Positions 46,288 to 55,023 of a stretch of 64,000 nt of DNA are shown here, in pieces. This DNA comes from LMUY01 sp965276785 (GTDB lineage: Bacteria; Pseudomonadota; Alphaproteobacteria; Acetobacterales; Acetobacteraceae): assembly GCA_965276785.1 (NCBI GenBank), contig OZ255629.1, positions 1,426,001-1,490,000 on the forward strand, given 5' to 3'. Position 1 is the first letter of the stretch. Every line of letters begins with the position of its first letter. Both the position numbers and the translations under genes were made by a program. The notes beneath the pieces are model-generated. The model worked only from the letters and a program-made list of their open reading frames with translations, searched no databases and had not been told where the DNA came from.

Positions 46288-47208
46288 ATGCCGCGCTATC
46301 TCGTCACCGGGGGCTGCGGCTTCATCGGCTCGCACCTGACCGAAGCGTTGCTTGCCGCCGGGCACCAGGTGATCGTGCTGGACGATCTCTCTACCGGAAT
46401 GCTGGAAAATCTTCCCACCGGCGCCACCCTGCTCCAGGGCGACGTGGCCGATCCGGCGCTGGCGCGCGAGGCGGTGCGGGATGTGGCCGGGTGTTTTCAC
46501 CTTGCGGCAATCGCTTCGGTGCAGCGCTGCACCGAGGACCTGCTTGGCTCGCATCGCACCAATTTGGGTGGCACCTTGGCCTTGCTGGATGCCCTGGCCA
46601 CGGACGGCGGCCGCACACCATTTGTCTATAGTTCCTCCGCCGCGGTGTATGGCGATTGTCAAACCGTGCCAGTACGCGAGGATGCACCAGCGCGGCCGCA
46701 ATCCGCCTATGGCGCGGACAAGCGGGCAAGCGAACTCCACGCCGCCGTGGCCAGCCACACGCGGGGGATTCCCACCACCGGACTGCGCTTTTTCAACGTC
46801 TATGGTCCGCGGCAACGTTCGGACTCACCCTATTCCGGCGTCGTGTCCATCTTTGCGCGCCGGGTTCAAGAAGGCCTGCCCCTCACCGTGTTCGGCGACG
46901 GTCAGCAAGCGCGAGACCTGGTGCAGGTCGGCGACGTGGTGACGGCATTACTGCAGGCGATGGCCCGCCCCAATCTTGCGGCGCCTGTGTACAACGTGTG
47001 CACCGGGCTGGGGACCTCGGTTCTGGGACTGGCGGCTGAGCTTGGGCGGTTGCTGGGCAGGACGCCGGAGATCCGATTCGGGCCGCCGCGGCCCGGCGAA
47101 ATCCGCCACTCCATCGGTGACCCGGCACGCAGCCATGCCGCGTTACACCTGCCCGACCCGACGCCATTGGCAGCCGGGCTGGCCCGCTTGTTCGGTCGGC
47201 TCGGTTAG
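46288..47208 (+). CDS. NAD-dependent epimerase/dehydratase (UDP-glucose 4-epimerase-like)
   Basis: A 306-residue extended short-chain dehydrogenase. The NAD-binding motif is VTGGCGFIGSHLTEAL at the N-terminus, the catalytic Ser and YxxxK appear as YSSSAAVYGD and AYGADKRASE near residue 145, and the sugar-binding part contains RFFNVYGPRQRSDSPYSGV. The closest annotated role is UDP-glucose/UDP-GlcNAc 4-epimerase, which would supply a UDP-hexose for the polysaccharide. It diverges from the initiating transferase operon, which may share regulation with it. Confidence 0.9.
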   Translation: MPRYLVTGGCGFIGSHLTEALLAAGHQVIVLDDLSTGMLENLPTGATLLQGDVADPALAREAVRDVAGCFHLAAIASVQRCTEDLLGSHRTNLGGTLALLDALATDGGRTPFVYSSSAAVYGDCQTVPVREDAPARPQSAYGADKRASELHAAVASHTRGIPTTGLRFFNVYGPRQRSDSPYSGVVSIFARRVQEGLPLTVFGDGQQARDLVQVGDVVTALLQAMARPNLAAPVYNVCTGLGTSVLGLAAELGRLLGRTPEIRFGPPRPGEIRHSIGDPARSHAALHLPDPTPLAAGLARLFGRLG

Positions 47209-47239
47209 CAAGCCGAGGTGTCGCTGTAACGGCGCGCAA

Positions 47240-48196
47240 TCATGAACGCCAGAGCGAGAGCAGCAAGGCCCCGATCGCGCCAGCAACAAGCAGAACGCAC
47301 GCCCGCCGGTAGAGCCGCAGCGCCCGCGTGATGTCCGCCGCGGTGGCCCCGGCGCTCCCGGCGCCCATCCAGGCATCCTCCACCAGACGCCCCCCATACA
47401 CGCGCGGGCCTGCCAGCCGCAGCCCCAGCGCACCGGCCATCGCCGCCTCGGGCCAACCTGCGTTGGGCGAGCGATGCCGCCGTGCATCCCGCGCAATCGC
47501 CGTAAGCGACGGCCCGCATTGCCGACCGGCGGCTCCCGCCAGCAGCAACGCGGCCAGGCGGGAGGCAGGCAGGTTCACCGCATCGTCCAGCCGCGCCGCG
47601 GCCCAGCCGAACGCCTCGTGGCGCTCGGTACGATGGCCGATCATGCTGTCGGCGGTGTTAATGGCTTTGTAGAGGGCGATACCAGGCAGGCCAAGCAATC
47701 CGCACCACAGCGCAGGCGCCACTACGCCGTCGGAGAAGTTCTCCGCCAGGCTCTCGATCGCCGCCCGCGCGACCGCCGCCGCATCGAGCTGCTCCGGATC
47801 GCGGCTGACGATATGCGCCACCGCCCTGCGGCCTTCGGCCAGGCCGCGGGGCAAGGCGGCTGCGACCGCCGCCACGTGCGCCCACAGGCTGCGCTGGGCG
47901 AGCAGGCTGGCGGCCAGCACCGACAGAGCCGCCAAAGCGAGCGGCCGCGGCAGGAGCGCCAGCAAACCCGCCTGCACGCCCCAAGCCAGCAGCCCCGAGA
48001 CAGCCAACAGGATCGCCATGGCCGCCACACCCCGGGCTCTCCTGCGGTCGCCCCGGTTCAACCGACCGTCGAGCCAGGCGATCGCAGTGCCCATCAGCAT
48101 CACGGGATGGCCCGCACGCGCCAGCAGCCAATGCGGGTAGCCCAGCGCCGCCTCGATCAGCAGGGCAGCGGCGGCTAAGGTGGGTGAGGCGGGCAT
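47240..48196 (-). CDS. cobD: Adenosylcobinamide-phosphate synthase CobD/CbiB
   Basis: A 318-residue membrane enzyme attaching (R)-1-amino-2-propanol (or its phosphate) to adenosylcobyric acid in cobalamin synthesis. Family landmarks: LLIEAALGYPHWLLARAGHPV near the N-terminus, ARAAIESLAENFSDGVVAPALW near 160, ALYKAINTADSMIGHR, then FGWAAARLDDAVNLPASRL and RDARRHRSPNAGWPEAAMAGAL. About five membrane segments. I use ATG 48196 (MPASPTL), which fits the family N-terminus. No other cobalamin gene is recognisable in the window. It diverges from the FUSC gene. Confidence 0.92.
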   Translation of the reverse strand: MPASPTLAAAALLIEAALGYPHWLLARAGHPVMLMGTAIAWLDGRLNRGDRRRARGVAAMAILLAVSGLLAWGVQAGLLALLPRPLALAALSVLAASLLAQRSLWAHVAAVAAALPRGLAEGRRAVAHIVSRDPEQLDAAAVARAAIESLAENFSDGVVAPALWCGLLGLPGIALYKAINTADSMIGHRTERHEAFGWAAARLDDAVNLPASRLAALLLAGAAGRQCGPSLTAIARDARRHRSPNAGWPEAAMAGALGLRLAGPRVYGGRLVEDAWMGAGSAGATAADITRALRLYRRACVLLVAGAIGALLLSLWRS

Positions 48197-48320
48197 GGCG
48201 ATCGGCCAGGCATTAACATGGCGGCCCAGAACGTCCAGCTCAGTGGGTTTGGCCAGGTTCGCGGCAGTGGTTATGGTGCGTGTCGTGCTGCATCTGCGAA
48301 GAACACGACCGCGCTGGGCC

Positions 48321-50273
48321 ATGAAAACCGTCGGTTTGGCCACCCTCGCGCTGTGGGACCGCATGGTCGCCGCCGATCCGGGCATCCTCCGGCTCCTGAT
48401 GGCGGCCCGTGGCACCGCGGCGGTGTTCCTCACCAGCCTTGTCACCATCGTGCTTGCCAAAGCGCTGCATGCACCCGCGGTCGCGGCGGCGCAGGGGATC
48501 ATGTTCACGCTGATGTCCGCCTTCCTGATGCGGGAGCCGACCCGGCAGCAGCGGGAGCGCACGCTCCTGTTGCTTGCCCTTCCCGCCGCTGCAGCGGCAG
48601 TGGTGACGACGCTGCTGCGCAATGCGGGGCTCTATGGCGATGGCTTGTTCCTCATCCTGGTGTTCGTTTGCTTCCTGCTGCAGGGACGCGGCCCGCGCGC
48701 CATTGGGCTGGGGCTGGTGGCGATGATCGCCTGCTATGTCGGCTTGTTCCTCGATCTGCCCGCGGCGACGCTGCCGATGCAACTGCTGTCGCTCGCTGCC
48801 GCGGTGCCGATCACCTGGTTTGCCGGTTTCGTCCTGTTGCCGATGCGTCCACCGGCGCAGCTTCGGCGTACGATTCAGGCCGTGCAAGGGCGCGCCGCCG
48901 CAGTGCTGGAGGCCGCCCGCCAGCTGCGCAGCAACCACCCGGCCGCGCCTCGGCGATGGCGGCGGCACCTGGCCCGGCTGACCGAAGCCGCTCTAGCGGC
49001 GGACGACCAACTTGCCATCCTGGAGCCGGCGGGAAGCCTGCCCACGCGATTGCGGCTGATGGACTTGGAACTCGCCGCCGCGCGGCTGGCCGCGTTGCCC
49101 GCGGAACTGACCAGTGAGCCATCGGCCTCGCGCCAGGCAGCGCAATTCGTCGTGCACCAGCGGCGGCTGCGCCGGAGCCGGTGGTCGGCACGGGACTTGA
49201 CCCGGCCGCCGATGACGCTCGCGCGTTCCCCGACGACGGCCGCCCTGGCCGATATCACCCGGGCGGCGTCGGCGCTGGGGCAGGCGGCGCAAAGTTTGGC
49301 GGCCGAGCCCGCAATGCCACAGCGCGTCGCTCCGGGTCCGCTGGCCTGGCGGATTGCCTTTCGCGTCACCCTGGCCTCGGCGCTTGCCATGGCCGGGGGC
49401 ATGGCGATCTCGCCGCAGCGCTGGTTCTGGGCGGTGATCACCACCTACGTGGTGTTCCTGAACACCCGCTCGCGCGGGGACACCATTGTCCGCGGCCTGC
49501 AGCGCGTGAGCGGCACGCTGCTTGGGCTGGTGGCCGGGGTGCTGTTGGCCACGGTGCTGCGCGGCGAGGGGCCGATTCAGGCGGTGTTGCTGTTCGCCGC
49601 CGTGTTCGGCATGTACTACTTCTTCCTTATCTCATACACCCTCGGCATTTTCTTTGTGACCGTCCTGCTGGGCCAGCTTTACGGCCTACTCGGCAGCAAC
49701 ATGGACTCTTTGCTGGTGTTGCGTTTGGAGGAGACCGCCGTGGGTGCGGCGGCGGCCATCGCCGTGGCGGTGTTCGTGCTGCCGTTGCGCACGCGCGACC
49801 AGGTAGCCCGGTCCGGCGCCGCCGTGGTGCGGGCTCTGGCTGACGTCGTGGGCGCCGCCCGCGCTAGTCTTGCCGGCGAACCAGCGGCGGCTGCCATCGT
49901 GGCGCTGCGGACGGTGGACCGGCAACTGGCCGATCTACGCCTCGCCTTGCTGCCGTTGTCGCTCGGCCGCTTGGCGTTGCGCCGCCTGGAGGTGGAGCGC
50001 CCGATCCCGGCGTTGCTGGACTGCGTGCATTGGGCCCGGCTCCTGGCGGTGTCCGCGGCCGAGCCCGACCCGGTGGCGGCGGCCCGCGCGCAAGCCATCG
50101 AGCAACGGCTGGCAAACCTCGCCGCCGGCGAGCGGCTGGAGCTTGCGGCACTGCCCCGTTCGGCCAGTCCTGGCAAGGTCTCCACCGCACTCGACGGGTT
50201 GGACCGGGCCACTGCCCTGCTGGCCGAACGGCTGACCATCAGCGCGCTGCATGGGTTCAGCTTGGAAGGTTAG
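48321..50273 (+). CDS. FUSC family membrane protein (aromatic acid/efflux-type transporter)
   Basis: A membrane protein of about 650 residues with two hydrophobic blocks of FUSC/AaeB type. The first (residues about 20-170: AVFLTSLVTIVLAKAL, LLLALPAAAAAVVTTLL, AVPITWFAGFVLLPMRPP) and the second (about 345-480: IAFRVTLASALAMAGGMAISPQRWFWAVITTYVVFLNTRSRG, GTLLGLVAGVLLATVL) are separated by a long soluble helical region. Members export aromatic carboxylates, fusaric acid or related compounds, often with HlyD-type partners, which are missing here. The start is uncertain: ATG 48321 is given, ATG 48273 and ATG 48180 are also in frame, the last overlapping cobD. Confidence 0.8.
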   Translation: MKTVGLATLALWDRMVAADPGILRLLMAARGTAAVFLTSLVTIVLAKALHAPAVAAAQGIMFTLMSAFLMREPTRQQRERTLLLLALPAAAAAVVTTLLRNAGLYGDGLFLILVFVCFLLQGRGPRAIGLGLVAMIACYVGLFLDLPAATLPMQLLSLAAAVPITWFAGFVLLPMRPPAQLRRTIQAVQGRAAAVLEAARQLRSNHPAAPRRWRRHLARLTEAALAADDQLAILEPAGSLPTRLRLMDLELAAARLAALPAELTSEPSASRQAAQFVVHQRRLRRSRWSARDLTRPPMTLARSPTTAALADITRAASALGQAAQSLAAEPAMPQRVAPGPLAWRIAFRVTLASALAMAGGMAISPQRWFWAVITTYVVFLNTRSRGDTIVRGLQRVSGTLLGLVAGVLLATVLRGEGPIQAVLLFAAVFGMYYFFLISYTLGIFFVTVLLGQLYGLLGSNMDSLLVLRLEETAVGAAAAIAVAVFVLPLRTRDQVARSGAAVVRALADVVGAARASLAGEPAAAAIVALRTVDRQLADLRLALLPLSLGRLALRRLEVERPIPALLDCVHWARLLAVSAAEPDPVAAARAQAIEQRLANLAAGERLELAALPRSASPGKVSTALDGLDRATALLAERLTISALHGFSLEG

Positions 50274-50360
50274 CTGCATCGCCGAATACTCAAGCTGTCG
50301 GCGCCTCGCCTTCAAGGGCCGCCGCTTTGGATCGAGGCGCCGGGCGGAGCGTAGCTTTCG

Positions 50361-53300
50361 TTAGCGGAAGTCGCGGGTCGGCACTTTGATGCCGGTGGCA
50401 AGCCGCTCGGGCGAATAAATGTCGCGGGTGCGGAATTGGGCGGCGGCGACTTGCTCGCGCGAGTCCGCACTGCCGGGGTGAGTGGCGCCATCGCCACGCC
50501 CGCGGGTGATTGGGAACGGCAGTTCGCGCGCGCCGACCGAGCGCAGCTCGCGCGACAGGTCGGTGAGGTGCTCCACCACCACATGCACCACGAGGCCCTC
50601 GCGCTGCACCCGGCCGCGGCAGGCGATCATGCCGGCGGATAGGACCAGCCTACGTTGCTTCTCGAAGAGGCTGGGCCAAAGCACCAGGTTGGCGATGCCG
50701 GTTTCATCCTCGATGGTGATGAACATGACGCCTTTGGCGCTACCGGGCTTCTGCCGCACCAGCACGATGCCGGGCACGGTGACGCGCTTTCCCGCGCGGA
50801 TGGCGGCGAGGTCCCGGCAAGCGATCATGCCGCGTGCCGCGAGTTCGGCGCGCAGGAAACTCACGGGATGGGCGCGCAGGGTGAGCCCGGTGGTCTGGTA
50901 ATCCTCCACCACCTCGCCGCCGCCCGACATGGCGGGGAAGCTGACACTCGGCTCGGCCTGTGTGGGTGCCCGCAACAAAGGCGGCGGCGCCTCCCCTAGC
51001 CCGCGCACCGCCCACAAGGCCTGCCGCCGGTCCACCCCAAGCGTGGTGAACGCATCCGCCTCCGCCAGCCGCTCCAGCGCAGCGAGCTTCACGCCCGCGC
51101 GCCGCCAAAGCTCCGCCACCGAGCGGTAGCCATCGCCGCGCCGGGAAATGATCGTCTCCGCATCCCCTTGCGCCAGACCTTTGGCCATGCGCATACCCAG
51201 GCGCACCGCCATGAACCGGCCATCCGGCTCCAGCGTGCAGTCCCACGCGCTGGCATTGACGCAGATCGGCCACACCGAAACACCATGCTCGCGCGTGTCG
51301 CGCACGATCTGCGCCGGGGCATAAAACCCCATCGGCTGCGCGTTCAGCAACGCGGTGCAGAACATGTCGGGGTGGTGGCGCTTCATCCAGGCGCTGGCAT
51401 AGGCGATCAGCGCAAACGAAGCGGCGTGGCTTTCCGGGAAGCCGTAGGACCCGAATCCCTCGATCTGCTTGAACGTGCGCTCGGCAAACTCGGCGGTGTA
51501 GCCGCGCTCCACCATGCCAAGGATCATCTTGTCGCGAAAATGGCTTACCCCGCCGGTCTGCTTGAAGGTCGCCATGGCCCGGCGCAACTGGTCCGCCTCG
51601 CCCGGCGTGAACCCGGCGCAGGTGATCGCCACCTGCATCGCCTGCTCCTGGAACAGCGGAACACCCAAGGTTTTGCCTAACACCCGCTCCAGCTCCGGAT
51701 GCGGATAGTCCGGCTTCTCCAGCCCGGCCCGGCGGCGCAAGTAAGGGTGCACCATGTCGCCCTGGATCGGGCCGGGGCGCACCACGGCCACCTGAATGGT
51801 AAGGTCGTAGAGCGTGGCCGGTTTGTGCCGCGGTAGCATGGACATCTGCGCCCGGCTCTCGATCTGGAACGTGCCGAGCGTGTCCGCCTGCTGGATCATC
51901 GCATAGGTGGCCTTGTCGTCGCTCGGGATGCTGGCGATATCGTGCCGCACGCCGCGATGGCTCTCCAGAAGGTCGAAAGCCCGGCGCATGCAGCCCAGCA
52001 TGCCCAGGCCCAGGATATCCACCTTCATGAACTTCAGTATGTCGATGTCGTCCTTGTCCCATTCGATGACCTGCCGGTCCTGCATGGAGGCGGGTTCGAT
52101 CGGCACCAGGTCGGCCAGCTCGTCCTGCGTCAGCACAAAGCCGCCGGGATGTTGCGACATGTGGCGGGGATGACCGATCAGCTCGTGTGCGATCTCCAGC
52201 GTAAGGCGCAACCGACGATCGGTCAGGTTGAGGTTGAGCTGCTCGGCGTGTTTCTCCTCCACCCCATCCTCCGACCAGCCCCAGACCTGCGAGGCGAGTG
52301 CCCCGGTAACGTCCTCGGTCAGCCCCATCACCTTGCCCACCTCGCGCACCGCGCCGCGTGAGCGGTAGCGCACGATGGTGGCGCAAAGGGCGGCCCGGTT
52401 GCGGCCGTAATGCCGATAAATCCACTGGATGATCTCTTCGCGCCGCTCGTGCTCGAAGTCCACGTCGATGTCCGGCGGCTCATGCCGCTCGGCGGACACG
52501 AAACGCTCGAACAATAGGGTATTGTCCACCGGATTGATCGCGGTGATGCCGAGCACGAAGCAAACGGCGGAGTTGGCGGCCGAACCGCGCCCCTGGCAGA
52601 GAATGCCCATGCGGCGGGCTTGTTGAACGATGGTGTTTACGGTGAGGAAATACGGCGCATAATTCAGTTGGGCGATTAGCGCCAATTCATGGTTGAGTTG
52701 CTTGCGCACCGGTTCAGGCGCGCCATTCGGATAGCGATGGGGTACGCTGGCCCAAGTGTGCCGCTCGAGCGCCTGCTGCGCGGTTTCCCCCGTCAGTTCG
52801 GTCTCGTTCGGATATTGGTATTGCAACTCGCTCAGTGAAAACCGGCAACGGTCCGCAATTTCGAGGCTGCACGCCACCGCCTCCGGATAGTCCGCGAACC
52901 GTCGCGCCATCTCTTCCGGTGCCCGCAAGTGGCGGTCGGCAAACCGCTCCAGCCGGTGCCCGGCCGCTTCAATGGTGCAACCCTCGCGGATGCAGCTCAT
53001 CACGTCCTGTAGGATGCGCCTATGGGGAGCGTGATACAGAACGTCCCCGGTAGCGACGGTGGCGACCTTCGCGGCCTGCGCCATCTCGGCAAGGCGGCGC
53101 AAGCGCACCGCATCGCCGGGCCGGCGGCGCAAGCTGAGGGCAAGATAGCCGCGATCGCCAAAGGCTTCATACAGCCGGCGAAGGGTGGCCGTGGTGGCAT
53201 CGTCCGGCTCGCCGGGCAGCAAGGTGGCGAGCAAGCCGTCGCCAAAAGCCACGACGTCGGCCCAATCGAGCCAGCATGCGCCTTTGCCCGCGCGCGTCTT

Positions 53301-53669
53301 GCCCTCGGTGAGCAAGCGGCACAGCCGGGAATAGGCCGCCCGATCGGTCGGATAGGCCAGCAGCGAGGTGCCGTCCCGCAAGTCCAACCGGCAGCCCACC
53401 ACCAGACGCAGCCCCACTTCCGCCGCCCGGCCATGCGCGCGCAGCATCCCAGCCAGCGTGTTGCGGTCGGTGATCGCGAGCGCCTCCAATCCCAGCGCCT
53501 TGGCGGCGAGCAGCAGTTCCTCCACATGGCTTGCGCCGCGCAGGAAGGAGTAGTTGGAGGTAACGTGCAGCTCGGCGTAGCGAGCTTGCGACAGGGGAGA
53601 GTTTGCCCCATATCCTGACCCAGTCTGGGGCAAAGGAAATGGCAGGATGTCTGCCGACGGACTAACCAT
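50361..53669 (-). CDS. dnaE2: Error-prone DNA polymerase DnaE2 (ImuC)
   Basis: A translesion DNA polymerase III alpha-subunit homologue of about 1,102 residues. The PHP domain starts RYAELHVTSNYSFLRGASHVEELLLAA, and the catalytic aspartates are in RHEPPDIDVDFEHERREEIIQW near residue 430. The finger/thumb region (GGFVLTQDELADLVPIEPA, RPGPIQGDMVHPYLRRR, FGSYGFPESHAASFALIAY) and the C-terminal OB domain (VTVPGIVLVRQKPGSAKGVMFITIEDE) are intact. Elsewhere it acts with ImuA and ImuB in SOS mutagenesis. The start is hard to fix: ATG 53669 lies inside the divergent antitoxin gene and gives an unusual 25-residue leader; the family core starts near 53580. No LexA box is seen upstream of it. Confidence 0.92.
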   Translation of the reverse strand: MVSPSADILPFPLPQTGSGYGANSPLSQARYAELHVTSNYSFLRGASHVEELLLAAKALGLEALAITDRNTLAGMLRAHGRAAEVGLRLVVGCRLDLRDGTSLLAYPTDRAAYSRLCRLLTEGKTRAGKGACWLDWADVVAFGDGLLATLLPGEPDDATTATLRRLYEAFGDRGYLALSLRRRPGDAVRLRRLAEMAQAAKVATVATGDVLYHAPHRRILQDVMSCIREGCTIEAAGHRLERFADRHLRAPEEMARRFADYPEAVACSLEIADRCRFSLSELQYQYPNETELTGETAQQALERHTWASVPHRYPNGAPEPVRKQLNHELALIAQLNYAPYFLTVNTIVQQARRMGILCQGRGSAANSAVCFVLGITAINPVDNTLLFERFVSAERHEPPDIDVDFEHERREEIIQWIYRHYGRNRAALCATIVRYRSRGAVREVGKVMGLTEDVTGALASQVWGWSEDGVEEKHAEQLNLNLTDRRLRLTLEIAHELIGHPRHMSQHPGGFVLTQDELADLVPIEPASMQDRQVIEWDKDDIDILKFMKVDILGLGMLGCMRRAFDLLESHRGVRHDIASIPSDDKATYAMIQQADTLGTFQIESRAQMSMLPRHKPATLYDLTIQVAVVRPGPIQGDMVHPYLRRRAGLEKPDYPHPELERVLGKTLGVPLFQEQAMQVAITCAGFTPGEADQLRRAMATFKQTGGVSHFRDKMILGMVERGYTAEFAERTFKQIEGFGSYGFPESHAASFALIAYASAWMKRHHPDMFCTALLNAQPMGFYAPAQIVRDTREHGVSVWPICVNASAWDCTLEPDGRFMAVRLGMRMAKGLAQGDAETIISRRGDGYRSVAELWRRAGVKLAALERLAEADAFTTLGVDRRQALWAVRGLGEAPPPLLRAPTQAEPSVSFPAMSGGGEVVEDYQTTGLTLRAHPVSFLRAELAARGMIACRDLAAIRAGKRVTVPGIVLVRQKPGSAKGVMFITIEDETGIANLVLWPSLFEKQRRLVLSAGMIACRGRVQREGLVVHVVVEHLTDLSRELRSVGARELPFPITRGRGDGATHPGSADSREQVAAAQFRTRDIYSPERLATGIKVPTRDFR
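53602..53634. promoter_or_regulatory. Inverted repeat upstream of the Xre antitoxin, candidate operator
   Basis: Perfect 9-bp arms TTTGCCCCA and TGGGGCAAA with a 15-bp spacer, ending 12 nt before the antitoxin ATG at 53647. The position suits autoregulation by the Xre antitoxin. The same bases are codons of the dnaE2 N-terminal leader, so a bound repressor could also touch dnaE2 expression. Confidence 0.5.
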
Positions 53670-54018
53670 TGATGCCGCCGACTTTATGGCCCCGGACGGC
53701 ACAATCGAGCCCGAGCGGCTGCGCGAGACGCTGCGGATTTCCAACCGAGAGATTGCCGCCATGCTTGGCCTGTCGGAGGACAGCATCTCCAAACGGGCCC
53801 GCGCTATGGCGCCTGCCACACAACGGCGGCTGCGCGAGATGGTGGACATCCTGACGCATGTGAAGCCGTGGTCTGGCACTTGGCTTTATGCCTATGCATG
53901 GTTCCGTTCGCAGAACGTTCCATCGTTTGGTACCACTGCAGAGCACATGGTCCGCATGGGCCATGCTGATGCGGTCAAGCAGTATATCGAGCGGATTGCA
54001 GTCGGAGGCTTTTCTTAA
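53647..54018 (+). CDS. Xre/MbcA/ParS-type antitoxin
   Basis: A 123-residue antitoxin of the Xre family that pairs with RES toxins. The N-terminal half holds a helix-turn-helix (LRISNREIAAMLGLSEDSISKR) and the C-terminal half the toxin-binding domain: RLREMVDILTHVKPWSGTWLYAYAWFRSQNVPSFGTTAEHMV with the conserved W..P...F..T....V pattern, then GHADAVKQYIERIAVGGF. It is full length. The start is at ATG 53647 with AGG upstream. It diverges from and overlaps dnaE2 by about 23 nt. Its toxin gene follows after 113 nt, wider than the few bases normal for such pairs. Confidence 0.9.
   Translation: MSADGLTIDAADFMAPDGTIEPERLRETLRISNREIAAMLGLSEDSISKRARAMAPATQRRLREMVDILTHVKPWSGTWLYAYAWFRSQNVPSFGTTAEHMVRMGHADAVKQYIERIAVGGFS
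53906..53920 (+). promoter_or_regulatory. LexA-box-like sequence inside the antitoxin gene
   Basis: GTTCGCAGAACGTTC fits the alphaproteobacterial LexA consensus GTTC-N7-GTTC exactly and points towards the RES toxin gene, 211 nt upstream of its start. It lies within codons of the antitoxin, and one or two such matches are expected by chance in a window of this size, so function is doubtful. Confidence 0.2.
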
Positions 54019-54131
54019 GGCCTGCCATTTAAAATGCTTGATCGCGCTGCGGGCGATGCCTGCATGGGAATGCCGATCCCGCAAGGAACGGCATTGCGCA
54101 GCGCAAACTCCTTTTTGGCCCACAAAGCCTA

Positions 54132-54566
54132 GTGCGTATAACGCTAACGGACACGCTGTTTCGTGCCCATGATCCATCATGGGCTCACGAGCCCCTGTCC
54201 GGCGCCGGCGCTGCGTTGTATGGCGGCCGGTTTAATCCGGTCGGCATGCAAGCGCTTTACACTGCCTTCCAGCTGACGACGGCGTGGCGGGAGGCGCAAG
54301 CGGCGTTTCCATTCAAGGGCCAACCCGTAACGATCTGCACTTACGCGGTCGAGTGCGAGGGCATCGCGGACTTGACTGATGCTGCCGTTTTGGCGGCCTT
54401 GGCCATCACGCAAGACGATTTGGCGTGTCCATGGGAGCGTCTGAAGGCTGAGGGCTCCACGCCACCAAGTTGGACTGTCGCTACGCGTCTGGTGGCGGCG
54501 GGCTATGCCGGCATTAAAGTGCCTAGCTTCGCAGTGGGGATAACGATCGCCACCGTTTGCGCGTGA
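54132..54566 (+). CDS. RES-domain toxin (NAD+ phosphorylase type), 3' end frameshifted
   Basis: A RES toxin, which in the MbcT group degrades NAD+. The core is present: LFRAHDPSWAHEPLSGAGAALYGGRFNP with the RES arginine, ALYTAFQLTTAWREAQ with the glutamate, ADLTDAAVLAALAI, and GYAGIKVPSFA with the serine. After FAVG the frame gives ITIATVCA and stops at 54566, whereas the expected ending lies in another frame: DRHRLRVIDNYGRPAAQQS from 54539 on. About ten codons of the conserved NLVLWRW-type segment seem deleted. The start is GTG 54132. The toxin may be inactivated, which would leave the antitoxin without a dangerous partner. Confidence 0.82.
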   Translation: MRITLTDTLFRAHDPSWAHEPLSGAGAALYGGRFNPVGMQALYTAFQLTTAWREAQAAFPFKGQPVTICTYAVECEGIADLTDAAVLAALAITQDDLACPWERLKAEGSTPPSWTVATRLVAAGYAGIKVPSFAVGITIATVCA

Positions 54567-54624
54567 TCGACAATTATGGCCGCCCTGCCGCGCAACAGAG
54601 CATCCTGGCCATCCTTGGGCTAGA

Positions 54625-55023
54625 TCACGCCCGCACCACCGCCAGGCCAAGATGCTGCGCCATCGGGTCGAAATCGCGGTCGTCATGGAGCAGCGGCAGG
54701 CCGTGATCGAGGCAGAACGTGCCAATCACCAAGTCCACCGTCTTGCGGATGGTCACGCCGTGGCCGCGGAGCAGTCGGTAGTTGCGGGCAGCCCGCACGG
54801 CCCGGTCGGCATTCAGCATGGGCAGGACGATAAAGGCGCGCAGCCAGCGTTCCATCGCGCTGGCCTTCGCCTCGCCGCTCACTCCCTGTAGGATTTCCAG
54901 CAACACGAGGTCGCCGACGATGACTTGCTCCCGATCCGATGCAGCGGACCGTAGCCATCGCACTTGCGCGGAATCCTGGTCCCGCAAAAGATCGATCCAG
55001 ACCGACGTGTCGATGACGGTCAG
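54625..55023 (-). CDS. vapC: VapC-family PIN-domain toxin
   Basis: A PIN-domain ribonuclease of about 132 residues. The first catalytic aspartate is in VIDTSVWIDLLRDQD, the glutamate in VLLEILQG, and the later acidic residues in KTVDLVIGTFCLDHG and HDDRDFD. The first of these lies upstream of the first ATG (54987), so that ATG cannot be the start; in frame upstream the plausible initiation codon is CTG at 55023, overlapping the VapB stop codon as CTGA. This gives a normal PIN-domain length. It forms a module with VapB and lies between imuB and dnaE2 on the same strand. Confidence 0.88.
   Translation of the reverse strand: MTVIDTSVWIDLLRDQDSAQVRWLRSAASDREQVIVGDLVLLEILQGVSGEAKASAMERWLRAFIVLPMLNADRAVRAARNYRLLRGHGVTIRKTVDLVIGTFCLDHGLPLLHDDRDFDPMAQHLGLAVVRA

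Noticed and set aside
48180..48320. An N-terminal extension of the FUSC protein overlapping cobD
   Set aside because: The extra residues are Arg-rich and unlike FUSC proteins, and would leave no room for divergent promoters; a later ATG was preferred, although not proven.
48197..48320. A cobalamin riboswitch near cobD
   Set aside because: The leader of cobD would overlap the FUSC coding region, is short, and shows no B12-box-like sequence.
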